Shown here piece after piece: positions 25,334-33,801 of a stretch of 64,000 nucleotides of DNA (its first letter is position 1; each line of letters begins with the position of its first letter). The stretch is taken from contig NZ_JAHESC010000027.1 of the NCBI RefSeq assembly GCF_018598185.1, forward strand, positions 1 through 64,000. The letters are read 5' to 3'. The notes under the pieces were generated by a model, which worked only from the letters and a program-made list of their open reading frames with translations, was not told the origin of the DNA and made no database searches. The stretch is from Dawidia soli (GTDB lineage Bacteria > Bacteroidota > Bacteroidia > Cytophagales > Cyclobacteriaceae). Position numbers and translations under genes: made by a program.

Positions 25334-27046
25334 ATGAACATATTCAAATATCTCTCTGCGTTACTGCCGATACTCGTTTTGATGGGTATACTGTATTCGT
25401 GCAGTATCAATGAATCATTGATGGATACGCCCACGCCGGAGCTTATTACGAATGAAGATGACCTGGAGGCTGTTATCCATGGTGCTTACGCCAGGTTTAA
25501 CGATGCCGCTGCTTTTAAATTTCAAGGCATGATGATGCTTATGCTCATGGCTGACGACCTGTACTCGGATGCCGGGTCGGAATTTGGCCCATTTGCCAAT
25601 CGCTCGTTGAGCGGTGTGAATACAGCCACTTTTTGGAATCAGTTCTATTTCTCCATCGCCTCTGCCAACGCGTTGCTCAAAATCGTTGACGACCTTGACC
25701 TGGATCCCGCTGTAGAAAAGCGGGCGGCTGGCGAAGCATATTTCCTAAGGGCTTTTTCTTACTATTACCTCGTCAGGCTCTATGGCCCTGTACCGTTGCG
25801 CCTGGATGCTGTGGATATCAACAGCAACTTCTATTTGCCGAGAAGTCCTCTCGACGAGGTGTATGCCCAGATTTTCGATGATCTGAAAAAAGCATCAGCA
25901 AGGCTGCCGTTATATTCGGCCATACCTGCGGGCGAACTGGGTCGCGCATCCAAAGGCGCCGCCCAGGCTCTGCTCGCACACGCTTTACTGACCTATGGCA
26001 ACCAGCTTTCTCTGAAAGGAGGGAATCCCGATGAGCGCTACACACAGGCCGTGGTGTATGCCGACTCGGTCATCAATAGCAACGAATATATATTGATCAA
26101 CAGTTTTGCCGACTTGTTCAACCTTGATAAGGAAGCGGATGCTTATGACGAAGTGATCTTCGGCATCCGGTTTCAGGTCGATAATCAGTCACGTGCACAG
26201 CCTTCCGCAGGATCTGAATTCGCCCTGCGTTTTATGGCCCCCGTTACTGCCGGAGTAACAGGCAGAGCTAATGGAACGGGTGCAGGCAGTATCCGCCCGA
26301 TGCCGTGGGTGGCCGACTTCTACCGCACAGGCGACTACGTAACCGGGACAGACGCGGGAAGAGTCCTCGATTTTCGTAATGAAGTTTCTTTCTACCCAAA
26401 AGGCGTGAGTACCACAGGCAGCACCGTGATCATGTATCCGGATATTGCCGGCGCCGGGCAGACCAGGGTGCCAAGCGCGCTCGTAGGAAAATACATCGAT
26501 CCCAATGGCAAGGATGAAAGAAATAACGGCAACGACTTTTTCGTGATCCGCCTGGCGGAAATATACCTGATCAAGGCAGAGGCCTTGAATGAATTGAACG
26601 GCCCGACACTAACCGCCGTCGATGCATTCAACATGGTGAGGGCCAGGGCGAGAAAGGCCAATGGAACACCCCGCGCGGTGCCCGCAGACATTCCGGCAAG
26701 CCACACATTTACGAAGGCGCAGTTTCGTATGAAGATTTTTGAAGAACGCGGATTGGAATTTATCGGCGAAGGTCAAAGGTGGTTTGACCTGGTACGCATG
26801 CAGCATCCCTCCGATCCCACCAAAACCATGTATGAATATCAGTTCCTGGAAGAATTGCCGAAGGCGAAATACCCGAAAGTACTTCCCGTATGGCAGGCAG
26901 CACAAAATAAGTGGAGCAATTCTTTTGCAGTCTACGCCAAGTCTTTGAATGTAATAGTTCCTAAGTTCTTGCTGTTTCCTGTGCCCACCACCGAGCTGCT
27001 TCAAAACCCGAGTATTGGAATGGAAAATCAGAATGCCGGATGGTAA
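25334..27046 (+). CDS. SusD/RagB-family outer membrane glycan-binding lipoprotein
   Basis: A 570-residue SusD homologue. The signal peptide ends in a lipobox (ILYSC, Cys near residue 23), so it is lipidated and displayed on the outer membrane as the lid of the SusC channel. The SusD helical repeats are seen (AFKFQGMMMLMLMADDLYSD, AAGEAYFLRAFSYYYLVRLYGPVPL, GRASKGAAQALLAHALLTYG). So are the C-terminal signatures VIRLAEIYLIKAEALNEL and FEERGLEFIGEGQRWFDLVRM. Length is normal. Its stop overlaps the start of the first sulfatase by seven bases, so the two are translationally coupled. Confidence 0.96.
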   Translation: MNIFKYLSALLPILVLMGILYSCSINESLMDTPTPELITNEDDLEAVIHGAYARFNDAAAFKFQGMMMLMLMADDLYSDAGSEFGPFANRSLSGVNTATFWNQFYFSIASANALLKIVDDLDLDPAVEKRAAGEAYFLRAFSYYYLVRLYGPVPLRLDAVDINSNFYLPRSPLDEVYAQIFDDLKKASARLPLYSAIPAGELGRASKGAAQALLAHALLTYGNQLSLKGGNPDERYTQAVVYADSVINSNEYILINSFADLFNLDKEADAYDEVIFGIRFQVDNQSRAQPSAGSEFALRFMAPVTAGVTGRANGTGAGSIRPMPWVADFYRTGDYVTGTDAGRVLDFRNEVSFYPKGVSTTGSTVIMYPDIAGAGQTRVPSALVGKYIDPNGKDERNNGNDFFVIRLAEIYLIKAEALNELNGPTLTAVDAFNMVRARARKANGTPRAVPADIPASHTFTKAQFRMKIFEERGLEFIGEGQRWFDLVRMQHPSDPTKTMYEYQFLEELPKAKYPKVLPVWQAAQNKWSNSFAVYAKSLNVIVPKFLLFPVPTTELLQNPSIGMENQNAGW

Positions 27047-28731
27047 GATTACTCAGACTTTTAGCAGTTTTCGTCCTTGTATTTACTTTTGACCAGGTGG
27101 TCGCCCAGTTCAGGGCGCTACCTGACAAAAGGCCAAACATCGTGCTGATCATGGCCGATGACCTGGGCTATTCCGACATCGGCTGCTACGGCGGCGAGAT
27201 CGAGACCCCCAATCTTGACCGGCTGGCCAGAAGGGGGTTGCGCTTCAATCGCTTCTACAATGCCTCGCGGTGCTGTCCTACACGCGCAGCGTTATTGACG
27301 GGGTTGTACAACCACCAGGCTGGGGTAGGCATTATGACAACAGACCAGCAGGCGCCCGGCTACCGCGGATTTCTCACAGAGAATACCGTAACGATTGCCG
27401 AAGTGTTAAGAGATGCCGGTTATCATACAGGCATGGTGGGTAAGTGGCATGTTTCCAACACCGTTGAACAATCGACAAAAGAGGAGCACCTTCGCTGGCA
27501 GGCCCACCAGGTGAGCTACCCGGTGTTTTCTCCCGTAAACCAGTATCCGTCAGGACGAGGATTTGAGAAATTCTACGGGAACATTTGGGGGGTCGTCAAC
27601 TATTTCGATCCTTTCGCATTGGTGAACGGCACCGAGCCTGTTCCGGCGGTTCCTAAAAACTTCTATTATACCGACGCCGTCAGCGATAGCGCCTCCGCCT
27701 ACGTGCGGCAGTTCAGTAAAGCATCCAATCCATTCTTTCTGTATGTAGCTTATACAGCTCCGCATTGGCCGCTGCATGCACTGCCGGAAGATATTAAAAA
27801 ATACAAGGAGACTTATCGTGCCGGGTGGGATGTGATCAGGCAAAAGCGGTATGATAAAATGATGAAGAGAGGCTTGTTCGGTGGCACGAAGAATATCTTA
27901 TCACCGCGATGGAATGGGAAAAGAACGTGGGACGAGAATCCGGACAAGGAGTGGGACATTCAGGCCATGGCGGTGAAAGCGGCGATGATCGACCGGATGG
28001 ATCAGGGTATCGGCAGGATCATCCGTGCGCTCGAGCAATCCGGTGAATTGGAGAATACCCTTATTCTTTTTTTAAGCGACAACGGTGCGAGTTCAGACGA
28101 TGCACAGAAATATGGGCCCGGGTTTGACCGGCCCGGACAGACGCGCACGGGCGCAGAAATAATCTATCCCGTTGACAAAAAGATGATGCCCGGCCCTGAA
28201 ACGACATTTGCCTCTGCGGATAACATGTGGAGTAACGTGTCCAACACGCCTTTCAGGTATTGGAAGACAGAACCCTATGAAGGGGGTATCTGCACACCCC
28301 TCATTGCGCACTGGCCGGCCGGAATAACGGCACGCCGCGGAAGTGTAACGGACCAGGTGGGGCACGTCATCGACTTCATGGCCACGTTCCTTGAACTGGC
28401 GCATCAAGCTTACCCCACGGAATTCAATGGGCGCAGCATCTCGCCCACACCGGGCCGCAGCCTTGTGCCGGTGCTCAAGGGGAACCGGAGACAGGCACAT
28501 GACTACCTTTTCTTTGAACATCTCGGCAGGAAGGCCGTGATCCACGGCAGATGGAAACTGTTGGCCGTAAATCAAAAGCCCTGGGAACTATATGATTTGC
28601 AGCGTGACCGCACAGAGATCGAGAACGTGGCGGCGCAGCATCCTGACCTGGTAAAAGAACTCTCCGCGCAGTGGCAGACGTGGGCCGTTCAGAACAAGGT
28701 ACTTCCCAAACCGGCATCTGTAAAACGATAA
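27040..28731 (+). CDS. Periplasmic arylsulfatase (S1 family, Cys type)
   Basis: A 563-residue sulfatase with a signal peptide (LLAVFVLVFTFDQVVAQ, cut near 23). The metal site starts at IMADDLGYSD. The nucleophile motif is C78-C-P-T-R, in which Cys78 must be oxidised to formylglycine. GKWH near 130 and LSDNGASS near 340 give further catalytic and calcium ligands, followed by the late YEGGICTPLIAHWPAG block. It removes sulfate esters from imported glycan. It resembles the sulfatase at 31680 closely around the active site (FYNAxRCCPTRAxLxTG), so they are probably duplicates with shifted specificity. Start ATG overlaps the SusD stop. Confidence 0.94.
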   Translation: MVRLLRLLAVFVLVFTFDQVVAQFRALPDKRPNIVLIMADDLGYSDIGCYGGEIETPNLDRLARRGLRFNRFYNASRCCPTRAALLTGLYNHQAGVGIMTTDQQAPGYRGFLTENTVTIAEVLRDAGYHTGMVGKWHVSNTVEQSTKEEHLRWQAHQVSYPVFSPVNQYPSGRGFEKFYGNIWGVVNYFDPFALVNGTEPVPAVPKNFYYTDAVSDSASAYVRQFSKASNPFFLYVAYTAPHWPLHALPEDIKKYKETYRAGWDVIRQKRYDKMMKRGLFGGTKNILSPRWNGKRTWDENPDKEWDIQAMAVKAAMIDRMDQGIGRIIRALEQSGELENTLILFLSDNGASSDDAQKYGPGFDRPGQTRTGAEIIYPVDKKMMPGPETTFASADNMWSNVSNTPFRYWKTEPYEGGICTPLIAHWPAGITARRGSVTDQVGHVIDFMATFLELAHQAYPTEFNGRSISPTPGRSLVPVLKGNRRQAHDYLFFEHLGRKAVIHGRWKLLAVNQKPWELYDLQRDRTEIENVAAQHPDLVKELSAQWQTWAVQNKVLPKPASVKR

Positions 28732-28735
28732 CAAC

Positions 28736-30205
28736 ATGAAAAGAACTTCTATTTTATACTTATTCTCCATGCTGATGGCCTCGCTGGTGTTGCCAGGCGT
28801 GGTCGGTAAGCTTCAGGCACAACCACAATCACAAAAGCCCAACGTGCTGCTTATTGTTGTTGACGACATGAATTGCTGGAGTCTTTTAGAGGACTATCCC
28901 GTGCTGAAAGTACCGGCTTTCCGGAAGCTGAAGTCGGAAGCTTATTACTTCCGCAATGCCTCTTGTGCAGCGCCGGTCTGTGTTCCTTCCCGCGCGGCGT
29001 TCTTCAGTGGCAAATATCCGCACCACTCCGGTGTCTATCGCAATGGGCCGGACGTGTGGACACGGTCCACCTTGCTGGCGGGCGTCGAGGCATTGCCGGA
29101 GCTTTTCAAACGGAGTGGCTATACCACGTGGGGCGGCGGCAAGACCTTCCACGTGCCATTGGGCGAACGGGAGAAACAGATGTTCGACAACAAGGTCTTT
29201 CATGGCGGGTATGGGCCATTTGCCACGGGAAAGGGGCACTGGTACGATGTCAAGCCCTGGGAGGGGCCTGATACCGATTTTACAGACGTGGTCAATGCAG
29301 ATGCAGCCACCGCGTTTCTGGCCCAACAGCATGATAAGCCTTTCTTCATGTATTATGGCCTCTATCGCCCGCATTCACCCTACACGGCGCCCAAGAGATT
29401 TTATGACCTGTATGAAGGCGTGAATTTTCCTGAGCCGCCCGGGTATCTCAAAAACGATCTCGACGATGTTCCTGAAATGGGTCAGGAATTATCAGACGGC
29501 CTGAACCGGGTCATGAAAAATGGATTGTCACGCGCGGACAACATGCAGACCTATCTCAAGGCATATTGTGCCAACACCTCTTTCGCCGATTGGAATGTGG
29601 GACGCGTGCTGGAAGCCCTCGATAAAAGCGTCTATGCTAAGAACACACTCGTGATTTTAGTGTCTGACAACGGTTTTCACAACGGCACTAAAGATCACTG
29701 GACCAAGCAGACCCTTTGGGAACAGGCAGATAATATTCCTTTCCTGGTGAGGATGCCGGGAGGCAAAGCGAGCATCTGCCCGCAAACGGTAGGCCTGATC
29801 GACATCTATCCCACACTGGTAGACTACTGTGGCTTAAACCGGCCTCGGCAGACACTCGATGGCAAAAGCTTTGTGCCGGTGCTGAAAGACCCTGCCTTCA
29901 CATGGGAGCGCCCCGGGTTGACTACGTTTGGAGAGAACTATACTTCCCTGCGGAACGAACGCTACAGGTACATCATTTATCCGGATGGCTCGAAGGAATT
30001 GTATGATCATACCAACGACCCGTATGAGCATACCAACCTGGCAGGTCGGGCGGCCATGAAACCGGTCATGGAAGAACTGTCCCGTTCAATACCCACGCGT
30101 TTTGAAAAGTCAGTGCTGGCGGAAAATGAAGACCTCGTCACTCCGCGCAAAACGGTTCCTGCTACAAGTAAAAAGAAAAAACGAAAACAAATGCAATCGA
30201 ATTAA
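28736..30205 (+). CDS. Periplasmic sulfatase, iduronate-2-sulfatase-like (S1 family)
   Basis: A 489-residue sulfatase with a signal peptide ending near KLQAQ. IVVDDMNCW replaces the more usual ADDLG, and the nucleophile lies in C82-V-P-S-R. The GVYRNGPDVW loop and the DHWTKQTLWEQADNIPFLVRMPG block are the pattern of iduronate-2-sulfatase-like enzymes (S1_7-type relatives). It lacks the C-terminal YEGG block of the arylsulfatase type. The C-terminus is a lysine-rich tail (SKKKKRKQ). Four bases after the previous stop, hence the same transcript. The true substrate is unknown. Confidence 0.93.
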   Translation: MKRTSILYLFSMLMASLVLPGVVGKLQAQPQSQKPNVLLIVVDDMNCWSLLEDYPVLKVPAFRKLKSEAYYFRNASCAAPVCVPSRAAFFSGKYPHHSGVYRNGPDVWTRSTLLAGVEALPELFKRSGYTTWGGGKTFHVPLGEREKQMFDNKVFHGGYGPFATGKGHWYDVKPWEGPDTDFTDVVNADAATAFLAQQHDKPFFMYYGLYRPHSPYTAPKRFYDLYEGVNFPEPPGYLKNDLDDVPEMGQELSDGLNRVMKNGLSRADNMQTYLKAYCANTSFADWNVGRVLEALDKSVYAKNTLVILVSDNGFHNGTKDHWTKQTLWEQADNIPFLVRMPGGKASICPQTVGLIDIYPTLVDYCGLNRPRQTLDGKSFVPVLKDPAFTWERPGLTTFGENYTSLRNERYRYIIYPDGSKELYDHTNDPYEHTNLAGRAAMKPVMEELSRSIPTRFEKSVLAENEDLVTPRKTVPATSKKKKRKQMQSN

Positions 30206-30228
30206 ACGCCATCGGAAAAAAAGTGTCT

Positions 30229-31656
30229 ATGAGAGCTATGTATAGATTTTCTACACTCGTCGTCTTTTTACTGTTCGCGAGCTCGATCGCCGAAGCGCAG
30301 ACCGTCCGTCCAAACATCATCATCATTCTCGCTGACGATCTCGGCTGGGGTGATGTTGGATATCACGGCAGCACCATCCATACCCCCAATATAGACCACC
30401 TGGCGAAAGAGGGTGTGGAGTTGAATCGTTTCTATGTGGCCGCGGTCTGTTCACCCACGCGCGCAGGGTTGCTCACCGGACGTTACCCCGACCGGTTTGG
30501 CCTGCGGACCACGGTCATTCCACCATGGTCTGATTTTGGCGTAGACACCCGCGAGACCTTTCTTCCGCAGGTGCTGGCACGTGCAGGTTATAAAAACCGG
30601 GCGATCCTTGGAAAATGGCACCTTGGTCACGCGGCACGGAAATACCATCCGCTCAACCGGGGATTCACACACTTCTATGGTCACCTTAACGGTGCGATAA
30701 ATTATTTTACGCATGAAAGGGAAGGTGAGCTCGATTGGCATAATGACTTTGCTGTAAGCCATGACAAGGGCTACTCTACGGACCTGCTTACCGACGAAGC
30801 GATCAGGAATATCAAAGCTTACAGGAAAGATTCTCCTTTCTTTCTATATGTGGCCTACAACGCGCCGCATGGTCCGCTGCAGGCTAAGAAAAAAGATATG
30901 GTTCCTTACGGTTATGACAGCACCAAACCTGCGTTTGGTAATAAGAACAGCGCCGAGGTGGAAAGTAGGGAGGGACGCGGCAATACGCAGCAGCAGACCT
31001 ATGCGGCCATGGTCACCAACATGGACCATAACATCGGCAGGATACTCAGCACCCTCAAGGAGCTCGGCATGGAAGACAACACCCTGGTGCTTTTTCACAG
31101 CGACAACGGCGCTGCGCCAGGCATCCGGGGATCGGGCAGCGGCGAATTAAAGGGTACTAAGTTCACGGAGTGGGAGGGGGGGGTGCGTGCGCCCGCCATC
31201 ATCCGGTGGCCCCAAGGTTTCCGGGGGCATAGGGTCATCAACCAGGTGATGGGTTATGTAGACGTTATGCCTACGTTGATGGAGATTGCCGGCATCCGTG
31301 ATACGCCTTCAAGGCCGCTTGATGGCATGAGCATGATGCCGGTGCTCACCGAAAAAAGACAAACCGTAGACCGGGTGCTTTACCTCGGCTCGGGAGCGAT
31401 CGTCAGTAACGAATGGAAACTGATTGTTGCTTCGGATAAAAATCCCAACATGCGGCTCACCGAGGACCACCTGTTCAACATAGCCGGTGATCCCTCGGAA
31501 AAGCACAATGTAGCCGGGGAGAATCCCGAGGTTTATACCGGCCTGAAGGCACGGCTGGCGGAATACGACGCCATACGGTCGGACGTAACGGTACCGCCGT
31601 ATGGCGCAGGGAGGGCCGGCTTCCAGGCGCCCAAAGATTGGGTCATTAAAGAGTGA
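30229..31656 (+). CDS. Periplasmic sulfatase, arylsulfatase B-like (S1 family)
   Basis: About 475 residues with a signal peptide (STLVVFLLFASSIAEAQ). Motifs are ILADDLGWGDVGYHG, the formylglycine site C74-S-P-T-R, GKWHLGH, the RGFTHFYGHLNGAINYF block and HSDNGAAPG. The layout follows arylsulfatase B / GalNAc-4-sulfatase-like enzymes, though that does not fix the substrate. The frame opens with GTG at 30223; ATG 30229 (or 30238) is more likely. It sits 23 bases after the previous gene. Confidence 0.92.
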   Translation: MRAMYRFSTLVVFLLFASSIAEAQTVRPNIIIILADDLGWGDVGYHGSTIHTPNIDHLAKEGVELNRFYVAAVCSPTRAGLLTGRYPDRFGLRTTVIPPWSDFGVDTRETFLPQVLARAGYKNRAILGKWHLGHAARKYHPLNRGFTHFYGHLNGAINYFTHEREGELDWHNDFAVSHDKGYSTDLLTDEAIRNIKAYRKDSPFFLYVAYNAPHGPLQAKKKDMVPYGYDSTKPAFGNKNSAEVESREGRGNTQQQTYAAMVTNMDHNIGRILSTLKELGMEDNTLVLFHSDNGAAPGIRGSGSGELKGTKFTEWEGGVRAPAIIRWPQGFRGHRVINQVMGYVDVMPTLMEIAGIRDTPSRPLDGMSMMPVLTEKRQTVDRVLYLGSGAIVSNEWKLIVASDKNPNMRLTEDHLFNIAGDPSEKHNVAGENPEVYTGLKARLAEYDAIRSDVTVPPYGAGRAGFQAPKDWVIKE

Positions 31657-31679
31657 TCTGTAAAACGTTTTTTGATGAT

Positions 31680-33731
31680 ATGAAAAGCATTGGAATTTTT
31701 ATTGCGGTATGTCTTTTTCCTTTGTCGGTTGCCGCGCAGCAAAGGCCCAACATCGTGCTGATCCTGGCCGATGACATGGGCTATTCTGATTTGAGCAGCT
31801 ATGGCGGCGAAGTGAGCACGCCCCATCTGGACAAGCTTGCCTCGGGCGGTATCAGATACAAGCAGTTCTACAACGCGGCACGCTGCTGCCCTACACGGGC
31901 TTCGCTCATGACGGGGGTCTACCCGCACCAGGCCGGGATGGGATGGATGGCCGCCGCTGATCTCGGCACACCACCATACCAGGGTAATTTGAACAACCAC
32001 TGTGTGACGATAGCAGAAGTATTAAAGAGCGCAGGGTACGGTACATATATGGCCGGCAAGTGGCATCTCACCAACGAAAGGAAAATTGACGGTATGGTCA
32101 CGGATAGCTGGCCGAAGCAACGTGGCTTCGATCGGTATTTTGGAATTATCCCCGGCGGCTCCAATTACTTCACACCGGTAATTTATAGCAACAATGATCG
32201 GTATCCTGCTCCGGCCGGTTTTTACCTCACCAATGCTATCAGCGATACGACCGTACATTATATCGATCGTCACTTTGCTCAGCGCAAGAACACCCCGATG
32301 TTCATGTATGTGGCCTACACCGCGCCGCACTGGCCGCTTCACGCCCTGCAGAAGGAAATCGACAAGTATAAAAAACGGTACCTCGCAGGATGGGACAAGA
32401 TCAGACAGGAGCGGTTTGAAAGACAAATGAAGCTGGGTGTCATTCCGAAGGGAACGCTGCTCTCCCCACGAGATCAGCAGGTAGAATCCTGGGAGTCGCT
32501 TTCTGAAGAAAAACGAAATGAAATGGCGATGCGTATGGCCATCTATGCGGCGCAGATCGATATCATGGACCAGGGCATAGGCCGCATCGTGGCCAAGCTG
32601 AAGGAAAAAGAACAACTTGACAATACCCTGATCCTTTTCCTGAGTGACAACGGCGCCTGTGCTGAATTTATCAGCAGCGGTCAAAGCAAGGTCGTGAACG
32701 GAAAAGAAGACACCTTCGAAAGCTATCGTATGCCCTGGGCCAACGTGGGCAGCACGCCGTTCAGGGAATACAAACACTATACGCACGAGGGTGGCATCGC
32801 CACACCGCTCATAGCACACTGGCCGGCCGGCATCGAGCGTGAATTCAACAACACTTTTGTGAAAGAGTATGGCCACGTGAGCGACATCATGGCCACCTGT
32901 GTGGATGTAGCGGGAGCCACATATCCCGCCCGGTACAAAGGAAATGCCATCACGCCCCTGGAAGGAAAAAGCCTGGTGCCGCATTTTACGGGGCATTCCA
33001 ATAACCGCGGGGTTGTTTACTGGGAGCATGAGGCAAACATCGCCATGCGCGATGGAAAATGGAAGCTGGTAGCCAGCACCCCGGAAGACAAAGGATTTTC
33101 AAAGGAGTCGCTGGAATTGTTCGACATGGAGGCCGATCCATCGGAAATGAAAAACCTCGCTTCAAAATATCCTGACCGCGTTAACGCGATGTATGACAAC
33201 TGGCTTACGTGGGCGAACAAGATCGGCGCCTTCCCCCTGGACACCCGCGGTTATGGCAAACGCATGGAGGTATACAGAAGAACGGTGAATGGATCCTTTG
33301 ATGACAACCTGGGAGGCTGGAACATAAAACAGAACAACACCGCCGAAGGCATGGTTATGTTAGACACCACCGGCCAGCTCACCGGCAGGAATGCAGCAAA
33401 AGTCACCATGCTCAAGCCGGGAGATAAATCCAACGGCCTGGTGATGATCTGGAATGTAAAGCTCGGGCAGGGGCAGACCTACCAGGTGAAATTTCGTTCA
33501 AAGGCAACCAGAAGTACCACGTTCATCATGCGGATGGAAATGCAGAATAGCAAAGGGGAGAAGTTGGTGGACGAGGAGATCACGACATCAAACCATGCCA
33601 TCAGCAGCGCTTCCAGGGATTTCGAAATTCCGAAGAATGGCGCCTACCAGATAGCCTTTTACTTTGGCAAGCTCCGCACGGGTGACGTGGTATGGATCGA
33701 TGACGTGGAGCTTGTGCCTGTGACAAAGTAA
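31680..33731 (+). CDS. Periplasmic sulfatase with C-terminal carbohydrate-binding-like domain
   Basis: About 683 residues. A signal peptide (IFIAVCLFPLSVAAQ) precedes an S1 sulfatase domain of about 510 residues: ILADDMGYSDLSSYG, the nucleophile site C69-C-P-T-R, GKWHL and FLSDNGACAEF. From about residue 528 a separate ~150-residue beta-sandwich follows (VNGSFDDNLGGW, YQVKFRSKATRS, VVWIDDVELVPV). It has the pattern of CBM4/9-like carbohydrate-binding modules, which would tether the enzyme to its glycan. The frame opens at 31653 inside the previous gene's end, but MKSIGIF at 31680 starts the signal peptide. Paralogue of the sulfatase at 27040, which lacks the extra domain. Confidence 0.93.
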   Translation: MKSIGIFIAVCLFPLSVAAQQRPNIVLILADDMGYSDLSSYGGEVSTPHLDKLASGGIRYKQFYNAARCCPTRASLMTGVYPHQAGMGWMAAADLGTPPYQGNLNNHCVTIAEVLKSAGYGTYMAGKWHLTNERKIDGMVTDSWPKQRGFDRYFGIIPGGSNYFTPVIYSNNDRYPAPAGFYLTNAISDTTVHYIDRHFAQRKNTPMFMYVAYTAPHWPLHALQKEIDKYKKRYLAGWDKIRQERFERQMKLGVIPKGTLLSPRDQQVESWESLSEEKRNEMAMRMAIYAAQIDIMDQGIGRIVAKLKEKEQLDNTLILFLSDNGACAEFISSGQSKVVNGKEDTFESYRMPWANVGSTPFREYKHYTHEGGIATPLIAHWPAGIEREFNNTFVKEYGHVSDIMATCVDVAGATYPARYKGNAITPLEGKSLVPHFTGHSNNRGVVYWEHEANIAMRDGKWKLVASTPEDKGFSKESLELFDMEADPSEMKNLASKYPDRVNAMYDNWLTWANKIGAFPLDTRGYGKRMEVYRRTVNGSFDDNLGGWNIKQNNTAEGMVMLDTTGQLTGRNAAKVTMLKPGDKSNGLVMIWNVKLGQGQTYQVKFRSKATRSTTFIMRMEMQNSKGEKLVDEEITTSNHAISSASRDFEIPKNGAYQIAFYFGKLRTGDVVWIDDVELVPVTK

Positions 33732-33801
33732 ACAGCCGTGCCATATCCAACACCAATGTCCAATACCTAATCTCGTAATCGTAAAATGAAGTCATACTGA
33801 T

